64,000 nt of DNA, taken from Manis javanica (taxonomy: Eukaryota; Chordata; Mammalia; Pholidota; Manidae). Below are positions 36,041 through 45,689 of the stretch, in pieces. The stretch lies in assembly GCF_040802235.1 (NCBI RefSeq), contig NC_133166.1:118248991-118312990 (forward strand), in the 5' to 3' direction. The position numbers were made by a program, and so were the translations under genes. Each line of letters starts with the position of its first letter. Position 1 is the stretch's first letter. The notes beneath the pieces are model-generated. The model had not been told where the DNA came from, searched no databases, and worked only from the letters and a program-made list of their open reading frames with translations.

Positions 36041-36517
36041 CAGGAGTCTTCCCTTATCTGTGGAGATGCGTGCTGAGACCCCCACTGGACACCTGAAACC
36101 ACAGATAGCACCAAACCCTGTATCTAGTAGTAGACTTTTTCCTATACATACATATCTGTATACATATATATCATACAAAGCTGAATTTATAAATTAGGTA
36201 CAGTAAGAGATGAGCAACAATAACTGATAATAAAGTAGAGCAACTGTAACTATACTGTAATGAAAGCAATGTATGTTCTCTCCCTCTCTCTGAAAACACC
36301 TCACTGTACTGTACTCACCCTTCTTGCAAGGATGGGAGATGAGAAAGTGCCTACTGGTGACATGATGTGAAGGGAGTGACGATGGCATGGTGATGCAGCC
36401 TTAGGCTGCCACTGACCTGCTGACTCTACATCAGGAGGATCATCTGCTTCCGGATCACAGCTGATCCACAGTGACTGAAACTGTGGAAAGCCAAACCCTG
36501 GCAAAGGGGGACTGCTG
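36041..36517 (+). mobile_element. Tigger/MER2-like mariner element with TA duplication
   Basis: Ends are 'caggagtcttcccttatctgtgg' type on the left and 'ggcaaagggggactgctg' on the right, diverged inverted repeats of the Tigger group. The element is flanked by TA at 36039-36040 and 36518-36519, the expected mariner target duplication. The interior contains 'taggtacagtaagaga' and 'catcaggaggatcatctgcttccgga', known from non-autonomous Tigger derivatives. No transposase frame. Confidence 0.85.
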
Positions 36518-36519
36518 TA

Positions 36520-36705
36520 TTTGTTTCTTATTTTTTAAAATAATAAACTATTAAAACAAAATATTGCAGATTCAGTAGGAGCCCCTGTGTAGCTCCCCAC
36601 AAGCTTTTCCTCTCTTCAAGAGAATTCAAGCATTTTCCTAAATGCAGTTACCATCCGCGTGCATGGCTCTCTATTTTTAGTGTCTTTCTGCTGAGCTCAC
36701 ACCAC
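36520..36705. mobile_element. Old LINE fragment, right part
   Basis: 'aataataaactattaaaacaaaatattgcagattcagtaggagcccctgtgtagctcccc' continues the LINE broken by the Tigger-like insertion. Confidence 0.55.
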
Positions 36706-37074
36706 TGAGGCTGAATGAGTTGCATGCACACATGACATGACACCACTAGAATCACCTCCAGGAGGCTTCCTTGGCCCCACCCCTCATGCCCAGGCCACCA
36801 TCCCACTTAAAGAGCAGCAGTGCCAGAGTGGGGGTGGGATGGGATGTGTGAATTGGCCATTTTACTCAGAGAGAGCTCATTGCCAAGCAGAGGAGCATTC
36901 TAACACAAGGCAACTCCCCCCACCCCCAGGTGCTCAACAGAAGAAAGGGCATTTGTTGTGGTTTTGGAGGGGCACTGGCCAAGTCAGCTCCTGCGGGACC
37001 TGTGTGCAGTGGCCTCCCATGTGACATTTTCTCCTTCGCCCCTGACTTTGGAACTTCACCCGCACCTAAGATGC

Positions 37075-37330
37075 ACGCTCACAGGAAGGAACTGAGTTAA
37101 GCATTAAGGCCTTGATAGGAATTAGCCAAGAAGAGGGAGGAGTGAGGAGGGGGGCAAGGACTCCCCAGGCAGAGGGAACAGCACCTGCAAAGGGTGTGTC
37201 AGGGATGCATTAGAGGGAGGTGAGAATCTGTGGGACCAGACTCACAGGTCTGTGCACCTTGCTGTGGAGCATGGATTTTACCCTCCGGGTAATGGGCAGT
37301 CAGTCTGAAGTAGGGGATAAGGTCACTAGC
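37075..37330 (+). repeat. L2-like old repeat
   Basis: 'caggcagagggaacagcacctgcaaagggtgtgtcag' and 'ctgtggagcatggattttaccctccgggtaatgggcagtc' are typical of a frequent old mammalian repeat usually called L2-related. Confidence 0.45.
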
Positions 37331-37510
37331 CTGAGTGGGAATTGTGGCTGTGTCACTGCTTGCCTGGTGTGGCCTCCTGGAGAGATTAGTCAGCCTCTTT
37401 GCTTCTGTTTTCTCATCTGTGAAACCAACAGAATACTCCTAAGACTTGTTGACAGAACTAAATGAGATAAGGTATATAAAACTTGCCTGGAACACTAAAA
37501 GCATTAGCTA
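37331..37510 (+). repeat. MIR SINE remnant
   Basis: Sense MIR: 'cctctttgcttctgttttctcatctgtgaaacc', 'actaaatgagataaggtatataaaacttgcctggaacactaaaagcattagc'. Confidence 0.75.
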
Positions 37511-38094
37511 AACCACAGTCAGACTTCGGCTTGTTATTACTGCAACTGAAAGCATCCACCCAGGAAAGAGGTGGGAGTGCCTTCCTCTGTGGGGAGGCCA
37601 GGATTTGTAGCTCCAGGATCTGTAAGCAGATCCTTTCTTGGCTGGCTCTGCAGAAGGTTCCAGGAAGGCCAGAGGTACGGTCAGTGGTGGGGGACTTCCC
37701 AGCAGCTCAGCCTTCTGGGGAGCCAGAGAGAAAACCTGAACAATGCCTGTCCCGAGGCGGACTCCCAGCTGTCTGGGATCCCCCCCATCACCGAGCTTGG
37801 CTCCGCCCCACTATGCCAGCAGCAGGAAGCAAGCCCGAGGTGGCTGGCAGCAGATCACAGGGCTTAGGAACTGGGATCCTTTCCGTACTATGCATTTTGC
37901 TCAAGGTGGGATCTTCCTCTGACTCCTCTCTGCCTCCCACTGCATTTGGCGCTCAGGAAGCCATGTGACTTTGAATGACTCAACTCTGAAGGGTCTCAGG
38001 TTTCCATTTCCAAGGACTCATTAAATTGGAGGTGCCGGGAGCCATGCTACTCAAGCTGTGTAGCGAAGCTCAGGCTGGAAGAAGACCCCCATAA
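37511..38094. other. Unassigned stretch
   Basis: Overlapping frames of 161 and 98 codons (37483-37968, 37571-37867) show no recognised domain. The first begins inside the MIR. Confidence 0.35.
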
Positions 38095-38325
38095 GGCAGG
38101 GGCCTTTGCAGCTGGCTCCCTCTATTACCCACCTTGATTTTGTTATTTTCCATTATACTATTGGCTTTGTTTTTACTTGCATTGTTGCCAAAGACTAAGC
38201 TAACCTTTGCTAAGCAGCACGGAAAAGATGAGAACATAAACTTCCCAGAAGCTTTTCAGGACAGTGCTCCTGAAGAATGGAACACACAGGGGCCAAATGG
38301 CGATCTTGGCATAAAGTACTGAAAC
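38095..38325 (+). other. Open frame with membrane-helix signature (candidate terminal exon)
   Basis: A frame open from about 38098 to the TGA at 38323-38325. It contains a long hydrophobic run encoded at about 38134-38190 (leucine/isoleucine-rich, about 18 residues, then proline-lysine) followed by a polar tail of about 45 residues. It has no upstream ATG in frame, but 'ctttgcag' at 38104-38111 could act as a splice acceptor. The layout resembles the last exon of a single-pass membrane protein, but I do not recognise the gene. Alternatives are an ERV-derived piece or chance. Confidence 0.2.
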
Positions 38326-38429
38326 CTGCTGTTAGTCAAACATTGACTACCCCATTTCCACTGAGAATGCCCCCCTTGTTTTGCTAGTGAAACTAGTGAT
38401 GGAAAGTTTTATAGAAATAAGAGTCATGA

Positions 38430-39436
38430 CAGCTACATGTAGGAGAATGAAACTGGACCATTGTCTAACCCCATATACAAAAGTAAATTCAAAATGGATC
38501 AAAGACCTGAATGTAAGTCATGAAACCATTAAACTCGTGGAAAAAAACATAGGCAAAAACCTCTTAGACATAAACATGAGTGACCTCTTCTTGAACATAT
38601 CTCCCCAGGCAAGGAAAACAACAGCAAAAATGAACAAGTGGGACTATATTAAGCTGAAAAGCTTCTGTACAGCAAAAGACACCATCAATAGAACAAAAAG
38701 GAACCCTACAGTATGGGAGAATATATTTGTAAATGACAGATCCGATAAAGGCTTCACGTTCAAAATATATAAAGAGCTCACATGCCTCAATAAACAAAAA
38801 TCAAATAATCCAATTAAAAAATGGGCAGAGGAACTGAACAGACAGTTCTCCAAAAAAGAAATATAGATGGCCAACAGACACATGAAAAGATGCTCCACAT
38901 CACTAATTATCAGAGAAATGCAAATTAAAACTACAATGAGGTATCACCTCACACCAGTAAGGATGGCTGCCATCCAAAAGACAAACAACAACAAATGTTG
39001 GCGAGGCTGTGGAAAAAGGGGAACCCTCCTACACTGCTGGTGGGAATGTAAATTAGTTCAACCATTGTGGAAATCAGTATGGAGGTACATCAAAATGCTC
39101 AAAACAGACTTACCATTTGACTCAGGAATTCCACTCCTAGGAATTTACCCTAAGAACGCAGCAGTCAAGTTTGAGAAAGACAGATGCACCCCTATGTTTA
39201 TCGCAGCACTATTTACAATAGCCAAGAATTGGAAGCAACCTAAATGTCCATCGGTAGATGAATGGATAAAGAAGATGTGGTACATATACACAATGGAATA
39301 CTACTCAGCCAGAAGAAGAGGGCAAATCCTACCATTTGCAGCAACATGGATGGACCTGGAGGGTATTATGCTCAGTGAAATAAGCCAAGTGGAGAAAGAG
39401 AAATACCAAATGATTTCACTCATCTGTGGAGTATAA
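38430..39436 (+). pseudogene. L1 ORF2 C-terminal part with one in-frame stop
   Basis: One continuous frame runs to the natural stop at 39434-39436, broken only by TAG at 38864-38866. The related copy at 1626 has CAG here, so this is a single C-to-T change. The CX3CX7HX4C motif is intact. The endonuclease and polymerase core are missing. Confidence 0.92.
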
Positions 39437-39787
39437 GAACAAAGGAAAAACTGAAGGAACAAAACAGCAGCGGAATTACAGAATCCAAGAATGGACTAAC
39501 AGGTACCAAAGGGAAAGGGACTGGGGAGGATGGATGGGTAGAGAGGGATACGGTGGGGGAAGAAGAAGAGGGGTATTAAGATTAGCATGCATGGGGGGGA
39601 GGGAGAAAGGGAGGGCGGTACAACACAGAGAAGACAAGTAGTGATTCTACAACATTTTGCTATGCTGATGGACAGTGACTGTAAAGGGGTTTATAGGGGG
39701 GACCTGGTATAGGGGAGAGCCTAGTAAACATAATATTCTTCATGTAAGTGTAGATTAAAGATAACAAAAAAAAAAGAAAGAAAGAGA
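38430..39787 (+). mobile_element. 5'-truncated young L1
   Basis: About 1.36 kb in sense orientation, beginning inside ORF2 at the text equivalent to 1195 of the first L1 and ending in an A-rich tail at 39764-39787 after a G-rich 3' UTR. The next base belongs to the ERV-derived retroposon. A flanking repeat around 'agtcatga' lies left of this L1 (38422-38429) and right of the retroposon (41583-41590), not at the L1 tail. Confidence 0.94.
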
Positions 39788-39835
39788 AGGGGGATTACTC
39801 CCTGATAGGATAAAACTAACTGTAAATCAACGATT

Positions 39836-40065
39836 AATGCATGCTTTAAATATCCTTAATTTTGATCACTTTAAGGGTGCCAGATGATCGGCTATGGATG
39901 TACACTTTTCTGATAATATTCCTTACTCTTAAAAAAAAGAGCAGTTCCTGTGTGGTGACCTCCAATGAGTTCTACACAATGGTATAAAGGGCATATCACA
40001 GTGTGGGCAAAGGGTCTGTTTGTGTTTATACAGAGGATCAAAGCCTAATTTGACTACCCAGAAAA
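39836..40065 (+). pseudogene. Degenerate betaretroviral-type integrase C-terminus (ERV pol)
   Basis: Reading across several broken frames, short peptide blocks occur in the order expected for the end of class II ERV integrase: a block of the form LNxxNFDxxxG near 39840-39880, then SAxDxHF, then a G-x-G-x-V-C-V-Y block near 40010-40035 and a W/LPRK-like block just after. In-frame stops and shifts lie between them. In live retroviruses integrase inserts viral DNA; this relic is inactive. Identification is by motif only. Confidence 0.6.
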
Positions 40066-40149
40066 TGAACTAAGATACAATATGAAGAAGAACTTCCAGC
40101 ATCAGCACTCTCTGGAAGAGACATACCAGAAGATAATCATCAAAAAACC

Positions 40150-40628
40150 TCAACAAAGATCCAGGCGATGCTGCAGTTGTAGATGCACTCATCCCACCGG
40201 TTCCTGGACTTGCCATGGGAATGAAGAAGGAGATATCTAAGCTGGCCTGTGCATACAGTAAAACAACAAATTTGACCGGATCTATACTGTTGGAACTCAA
40301 CCAAGAATTAGGAGAAGTGCAAGTTGTAGTGCTCCAAAATCTTACAACTACAGACTATCTACTGTTAAAGAACATATGGGATGTGAACAGTTCCCAGGAA
40401 TGGGTTGTTTTAATTTGTCTGATTTCTCTCAGACTGTTCAAGTACAGTTGGACAATATCCATTATATCATAGCCAAATTTTCACAAATGCCTAGGGTGCC
40501 TAACTGGTTTTCTTGGCTTCACTGGAGATGGCTGGTAATTATAGATCTGCTTTGCTTATGTAACTGTATTCCTATCATGTTAATGTGTGTGCACGATTTA
40601 ATTAGTAGTTTAAAAACTATACATGCTT
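40150..40628 (+). pseudogene. Degenerate ERV env transmembrane segment
   Basis: Starts with a hydrophobic proline/glycine-rich stretch like a fusion-peptide region (about 40180-40225), then a heptad-like leucine-rich part with an LQN...DYLLLK block (to about 40370), where the frame shifts. The second frame (40376-40630) has the cysteine loop region at 40382-40408 in which the family's CX6CC reads CX6GC, then a tryptophan-rich membrane-proximal part and a hydrophobic anchor (about 40525-40600). The stop lies at 40628-40630. The broken frame, the lost cysteine and the absent surface subunit make it non-functional. Confidence 0.72.
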
Positions 40629-41375
40629 AAGTTACTCTACAAGTAGATATGTCAAAGAAATAATCAATCTTCCCATGTTTTCTTCCGTCTGCTACCTCTA
40701 TAGCTTTTCTTCTTCCTTCCTAATTACAACCCTTAAATAGAATTCGTGCCTCATATCGAATTCACCAAGTATCATAACTCCTCCAAGTGGTAAAGATACC
40801 TCAAGACAAATGCTGGGCATAGAAGCCACAGGGCATAAATCTGCAAAGAAGTAAAAAGCTAACCTTTTCAAACAATATGGCTTCTCTCTCACTTACCAAC
40901 TTTACATTTCCCTATATGGCCCCGGAAGATGACTGGTTAGCCAGAGACGGGTAAGATTCCTCAAGGGAGGAACAACCTAAGCCAGGCACAGTCGCAGCGG
41001 GGCCATCAGGTGAGAAATTGGGGATCAACAGAGGTGAGGCTTAGAATCTCACCCCCCCTGTTTTGAGAGAAATCTTCTGCATCCATGTATGTTTTATTGC
41101 CCTTGTCTAGCTTGGATTAACACTTAGTCTACAGACACACACCTGATCATCTACATTTGCTCTCTTACAGCACTAAACTATGTTTTCTACCTTTATCTTG
41201 CATCTATCTACCACTTCAGCATTTTATTAAAAATAATAATAAAGAGAGAAATGTGATATCCACATATATATCAAGTATAAAAATCAAATGAATATTCATA
41301 TTTGACCTGATTGTTTATAGTTCATAATGCGTGATCAAAACCAAAAGTCTCTGTGATGACTGCCCTTGCACCGTT

Positions 41376-41427
41376 CACCATGTAACTTATTCACTATGTA
41401 AGAATTCGTTCACCGTGTAAGAACTTG
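41376..41427 (+). repeat. Short degenerate tandem repeat in the retroposon
   Basis: Three imperfect units of about 17 bp around the motif 'tcaccatgtaagaa'. The LTR-bearing ERV copy has a single unit at 42320-42340. Confidence 0.6.
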
Positions 41428-41526
41428 TTCGTTATGCTTCAGAAGATTGGAGACTGACGAGAATTAGCCTGGGGGTGGATTAATGATTGTACATTGAGCA
41501 TTGACCCCCCTATACAGAATTTTATT

Positions 41527-41571
41527 GTTGTTAACAACCATTTGATCAATAAATATGAGAGATGCCCTCTC
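41527..41571 (+). terminator. Retroposon 3' end: palindrome and polyadenylation signal
   Basis: Perfect 12-bp palindrome GTTGTTAACAAC at 41527-41538, then AATAAA at 41548-41553, then 18 bp to the poly(A) start at 41572. The spacing fits normal cleavage and polyadenylation. All three are conserved in the 22 kb copy. Confidence 0.75.
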
Positions 41572-41590
41572 AAAAAAAAAATAGTCATGA

Positions 41591-42424
41591 GAAAATATTG
41601 AATAGAATAACCCTGTTGACACTTAATTAATCATCTCATGTTTTCTTCCCTCTACTACCTCTATAGTTTGTTTTTCTTCTTTCCTAATTACAGCCCTTTA
41701 CTAGAATTTGTGCCTCATAAGTGAAATTACCAAGTACCATAATTTTCCAGGAAGTAAAGAGACCTCAAAACAAGTGCTGGGCATAGAAGCCATGGAGCAT
41801 AAATATGCAAAGAAGTGAAAAACCAACCTTTTCAAAGAATATTACTTCTCTCTCACTTACCAGCTTTACATCTCCCTGTATGGCCCCGTAAGATGGCTGG
41901 CTAGCCAGAGACGGGTAAGATTCCTCAAGGGAGGAACAACCTAAGATAGGCACAGTCGCAGGGGGGCCATCAGGTGAGAAAAGGGGGGCCAACAGAGGTG
42001 AGGCTTAGAACCTCACCCCCCCAGTTTTGAGAGAAATCTTCTACACCCGTGGATGTTTTGTTGCCCTTGTTCAGCTTGGATTAAGACCTGGTCTATAGGC
42101 ACAAACCTGATCATCTACACCTGCCTTCTTACAGCTCTAAATCACGCTTTCTATCTATATCTTGCATTTACCTACTACATTAACATTTTATTAGATTCAC
42201 ATATAAAGTATAAAAATCAAATGAATAATCATACTACATTATATTTGACATAATTGTTTATAGTTTGAGGTTTGTAGTTAAAACAGAAACAGTTTCTATG
42301 ATATGAATGCCCTTGCATTGTTCACCATGTAAGAACTTGTTTAGTCCCTGCAGTAGCAGAGTCATGAGAAACCTGTGTAGCATATGTAAGGGAGATTTTG
42401 GTATCTACACAGAAGAAAGAGAAA
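41591..42424 (+). mobile_element. ERV 3' non-coding region upstream of an LTR
   Basis: 41622-42343 aligns with 40655-41431 of the retroposon, with many substitutions and small gaps, then diverges. It leads to a purine-rich tract AGAAGAAAGAGAAA at 42411-42424, the expected polypurine tract just before a 3' LTR. No env coding part remains on this copy. This is the ordinary proviral context of the sequence that the retroposon carries. Confidence 0.75.
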
Positions 42425-43018
42425 TGTAGATAAGAAGGAAAAATTTAGTTTGCTGCCTACTGTGCCCTATAAAGGGGTATAAGGTGAAGATATAAGTTTA
42501 TGATTATAGATTGATTATAAATTTATTAAAGCCTCTAAAAATATTTTTGTGGGAAAGAATCCTAGCTAACTGTAGCACTAGGTGACCTGTATTTCACCCT
42601 GAGCTGATAGACTCCATTGTCGCTGCTACATACTGCATGCTCCTACGGTCACATGCACTTCTTAGAAACTGCGTTGCATAGAAACGTAAAACACAATAGA
42701 GTACATGTTGATAGGAAAAGTTTTGGTCAAGGAACAGAAAAACAATGACCTGTCTAACGCTTGACCAACCATGAATAGATTAGAAAGTAAAAGAAAGAAA
42801 AAAGCTTGCCTATACTTATTAACCAAATGCCTATACTAATTAATCATCAGAAAAATAAAAAATAATCATATCCTTGTGCAAAATGGTATAAATAAAGCTG
42901 TCATCGACACTTTGTCGAGAGACCACCTCCATCTGACTCCATGTCCTGTCTCTCCACGTGCTAACTCCGTCTCATCCTTTTGGGCTTCACACCCCACCGC
43001 TGGAGCTGGACTCCGGCA
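42425..43018 (+). mobile_element. ERV LTR (class II-like), 3' LTR of a truncated provirus
   Basis: Begins TGTAG right after the polypurine tract and probably ends CA at 43017-43018, about 594 bp. The TATA box TATAAATA at 42887-42894 overlaps AATAAA at 42891-42896. A small inverted repeat TCGAC...GTCGA follows at about 42903-42917. The R/U5-like part is C/T-rich. The AAT-rich U3 carries no open frame. No second LTR was found in the window. The 3' boundary is uncertain by some tens of bases. Confidence 0.7.
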
Positions 43019-43079
43019 TGGAGGCTCCTGGAATGGTACTTGCTGACTGCTGGAGATGGATCCCTCACTGCCCAGGATT

Positions 43080-43275
43080 CATTACTTGTGTTTCTAAGAT
43101 GAGGCTCAGAGACCAGGGCCTGGGGACATTCGGTTCCTGTGAATACAGGGTCCTATTCATGTATGAGGGCTCAGCGCACTTGTCCTGAGGTAATTGGTTG
43201 ACATACAGGGTCACACAGGCAGTTGGTGGCAGAGCTGGCATGAAGCCCAGTCTCCTGATTCAATTTACTGTCCAT
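43080..43275 (-). repeat. MIR SINE remnant
   Basis: 'gggtcacacaggcagttggtggcagagctggcatgaagcccagtctcctga' at 43208-43260 is a reversed MIR core; the left half is very diverged. Confidence 0.65.
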
Positions 43276-43639
43276 GGCTGTTGCCATCTCCTGCCCCTGC
43301 TCACTATCCATCTCAGGGAGAGCTCCCTGGTAGTCCACTCAGGGATGGCATCTGTGACTTCTCATGGGACCAAGACCCCGGGCGGAAGCTAGGGAAGGCC
43401 CTCAGGCTCTGTAGCGGGGAAAGCATGCATCGGCAACCCCCAGGACTTCACTGCCAGAAACCCCACCAATCCTCAGCTGCAACCGCAGGCAGAGGGACAT
43501 TCTTCCTTCCTCCACCTCAATCCCCAGGTCCAGGAGAAAAATCTTGGCTCATTATCGAGGACTCCAAAGGGGCACTCCCTTTATAGAGAAAAATGTCTCT
43601 AAAGTGGACATGAGGGATGTCACAGTTAAGAATGCATTC
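43276..43639. other. Unassigned stretch
   Basis: GC-rich. A frame at 43194-43586 begins in the MIR and has no recognised product. Confidence 0.4.
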
Positions 43640-44050
43640 AGTCACAATGAAACAGCCTGACCAATACTGTCTTAAAGAAATAGTTGCTTATTTTTCTCAT
43701 ATAAGAAGGTGACAGGGCCCTGAGCTGCGGTCTTTCTGGCTCTCTCAGCTTTCCCCTCATGGTTTTAAGATAGTTGCAGCGGCCCCATACATCACATCCT
43801 CACACCATGTTCAGAAGCAGGAAGTGGGGGGTGGTATCAGGCAAAGTTTCTCCTCCCAGCCTCTCCCCTATCAGCAAGCAAAGACTGTTTTCAAGAACCC
43901 AACAGCTGACTCTTCTCACATCATTGGCCAAAGAAGGGTTATAAAATCCCCCTCAGCAAAGCCAGAAAGTGTGCATCTGGCCATCCCCAGCTTTACAGTA
44001 ACAGGAGGAAAGGACGAAGGGTTTGGGGAATGACATTTGGTTGGCAACTA
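43640..44050. repeat. Old interspersed repeat, family not resolved
   Basis: 'gcttatttttctcatataagaaggtgacagg', 'ctttcccctcatggttttaagatagttgcagcggccccatacatcacatcc', 'cattggccaaagaagg' resemble a common old mammalian repeat, but I cannot name it with certainty. Confidence 0.4.
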
Positions 44051-44234
44051 TAAGCTTTTGCCACAACTGAACAGTTCATAACTCCTGGGTTTAAGCAACT
44101 AGACTTGGGGTGCAAAATTCATATGATTTGCTGGTGTGGGGACCAGACTCACAAAGCTAAGGAAGAATCTTCCGGAAAGAGAGTTTAAACCCTACACCTG
44201 AGTGTGACAGAGACTGATGAGACATCACTTTAGG

Positions 44235-44640
44235 TGGTATACCAGTTGTCTATTGCTGTGTGACAAAGTACCTCAAAATGTAGTGGCTTAAAAGGGTAAT
44301 TTATTATTATCTCTTGAGGTCAGAAGTCAGCTGGGCTCAGCAGGCCATTTCTTCCTTGGGGTCTCATGAGGTTGCAGTGGGGCCTGGAGCCAGCTGAAGG
44401 TTTCTTTACTTAAAGGTCCGGTTCCTGGGCTGGGAGAGCTGGGATGACATAGGGGGTCGTGCATCTCTCTGGTGACGAGCTTGCATGGTTTTAGGATTGT
44501 CAAACTTCTTTCAAGGCAGCTGGCTCCACCCTAAGCAAGTATCCAAAGAACAGGATCCATAAGAACCCATAAGGCTTCTCATGGCCTCGTCCCGAAAGAC
44601 CCAGAACATCACTTCTGCCTCAGACAGAACACCCGCTCGC
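44235..44640 (-). mobile_element. Old LTR-like repeat
   Basis: 'ttgtctattgctgtgtgacaaagtacctcaaaatgtagtggctta', 'gaggtcagaagtcagctgggctcagc', 'caaggcagctggctcc', 'ggcttctcatggcctcg' in the order of a common MaLR-like reversed LTR. Confidence 0.5.
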
Positions 44641-45134
44641 CTCTCCGGGGGCAGGCGTCACTGAACTCCACCCCCTGACCTGAGGGAGGGAAGGACTTGC
44701 TGCAGTCCCATAGCCATCTGGTGGACATAAGAGGACCTCAGTGTGACTCATCTTCAGGGAGGGAGGAAGGAACAGTGAGGCCTGAGGCTGAGGCACAGAC
44801 AGGCCCTGCAGGATTAAGGAAGTGAGCAAGAAGTGGTATCAGAAGAGAAACTTTAGAGTCCAGGGGATGATGCTGGTGCTGAAATGCTGACCCCAAGTGG
44901 GTCCCTAAACAACGGGTTCTGAGAAGTCTCTGATCCTGAGAAACTGAGAACACAGAGAAGGTGTGGTCAAATCTCCCACAGACCCGTGGGGCACGAGGAA
45001 CTACCCTGCGGAGGCGGCCTAAGAACAGACAGTGAAGGGCCATGTGAGGATGGGCTGGGGAGTATTTGTGGTCAGGAGTTGAGTGCCTCGGAACCCCTGT
45101 GATGCCATAAACTCCTGTCTCTTCTCTCCACCCT

Positions 45135-45345
45135 CTAAACCAGCAGTTGGCAAAAGACAGCCTATGGGCCAAATCCAGTCCTGGGCCTGTTTTTATACAG
45201 CCTGGAACTAACAGTGGTTTCAAAGGATTGCAAGAAAAGGGGGAGGAAGGGGAGGGGAACATGTGGCAAGGATGTAAGTGGCCCTCAAAGTCTAAAATAT
45301 TTGCTATTTGGTCCTTTACAGAAAAAGCGTGAGGACCCCTGCTTT
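45135..45345 (+). mobile_element. hAT-like non-autonomous DNA transposon
   Basis: 'cagcctatgggccaaatccagtcctgggcctgtttttatacagcc' and 'aagtctaaaatatttgctatttggtcctttacagaaaaagcgtgaggacccctgc' are the two ends of a widespread mammalian MER element; the centre is replaced by a G/A-rich stretch. Confidence 0.7.
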
Positions 45346-45689
45346 GAATAAAGGGTGTGGCTCCCACTGGTGCCAAGCCAGCTAGCTGTTAAGTGAGATG
45401 TGGGCAGATTTTATGTGTCAGTTAGAAAGTTACTCCCTTTTTAATTATCTCCCAATCCTGACTTCTTCTAGGGGTAAGCCTCAGCTGGGTGTGGGTATGT
45501 CTTGAATGCAGGACTAACATGTGCAGCTCTGTTTTGAACAAAGAAAGGATGCAATTGTATCTAGCTAGAATTGCATAGTACTTATTGTTTTGTTAGCATT
45601 GAATTTATTTTTATGCTCAGTATCTAATCATGGCAATGCTGCCGGGTTTTTGTCTATTATGTAAATTTTCCTTTTAAATAAATACATTC

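Larger units (their letters stand above)
39790..41580 (+). mobile_element. ERV-derived poly(A) retroposon, long copy
   Basis: A 1.8 kb element assembled, in order, from a degenerate betaretrovirus-like integrase C-terminus (about 39836-40065), an env transmembrane-subunit segment (about 40150-40628) with no room for a surface subunit between them, ERV 3' non-coding sequence (40655-41431) shared with the LTR-bearing copy at 41.6-42.3 kb, and a private 140-bp tail. It ends with AATAAA at 41548-41553 and A9-10 from 41572. A 3' LTR is absent. A poly(A) end without an LTR fits reverse transcription by L1 proteins, not retroviral integration. It cannot encode any complete protein. Confidence 0.82.

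Noticed and set aside
37483..37968. 161-codon open frame on the plus strand
   Set aside because: Begins in a MIR and lacks any recognised motif.
44738..45376. 212-codon open frame on the minus strand
   Set aside because: It runs through a hAT-like transposon remnant and has no recognisable motif.
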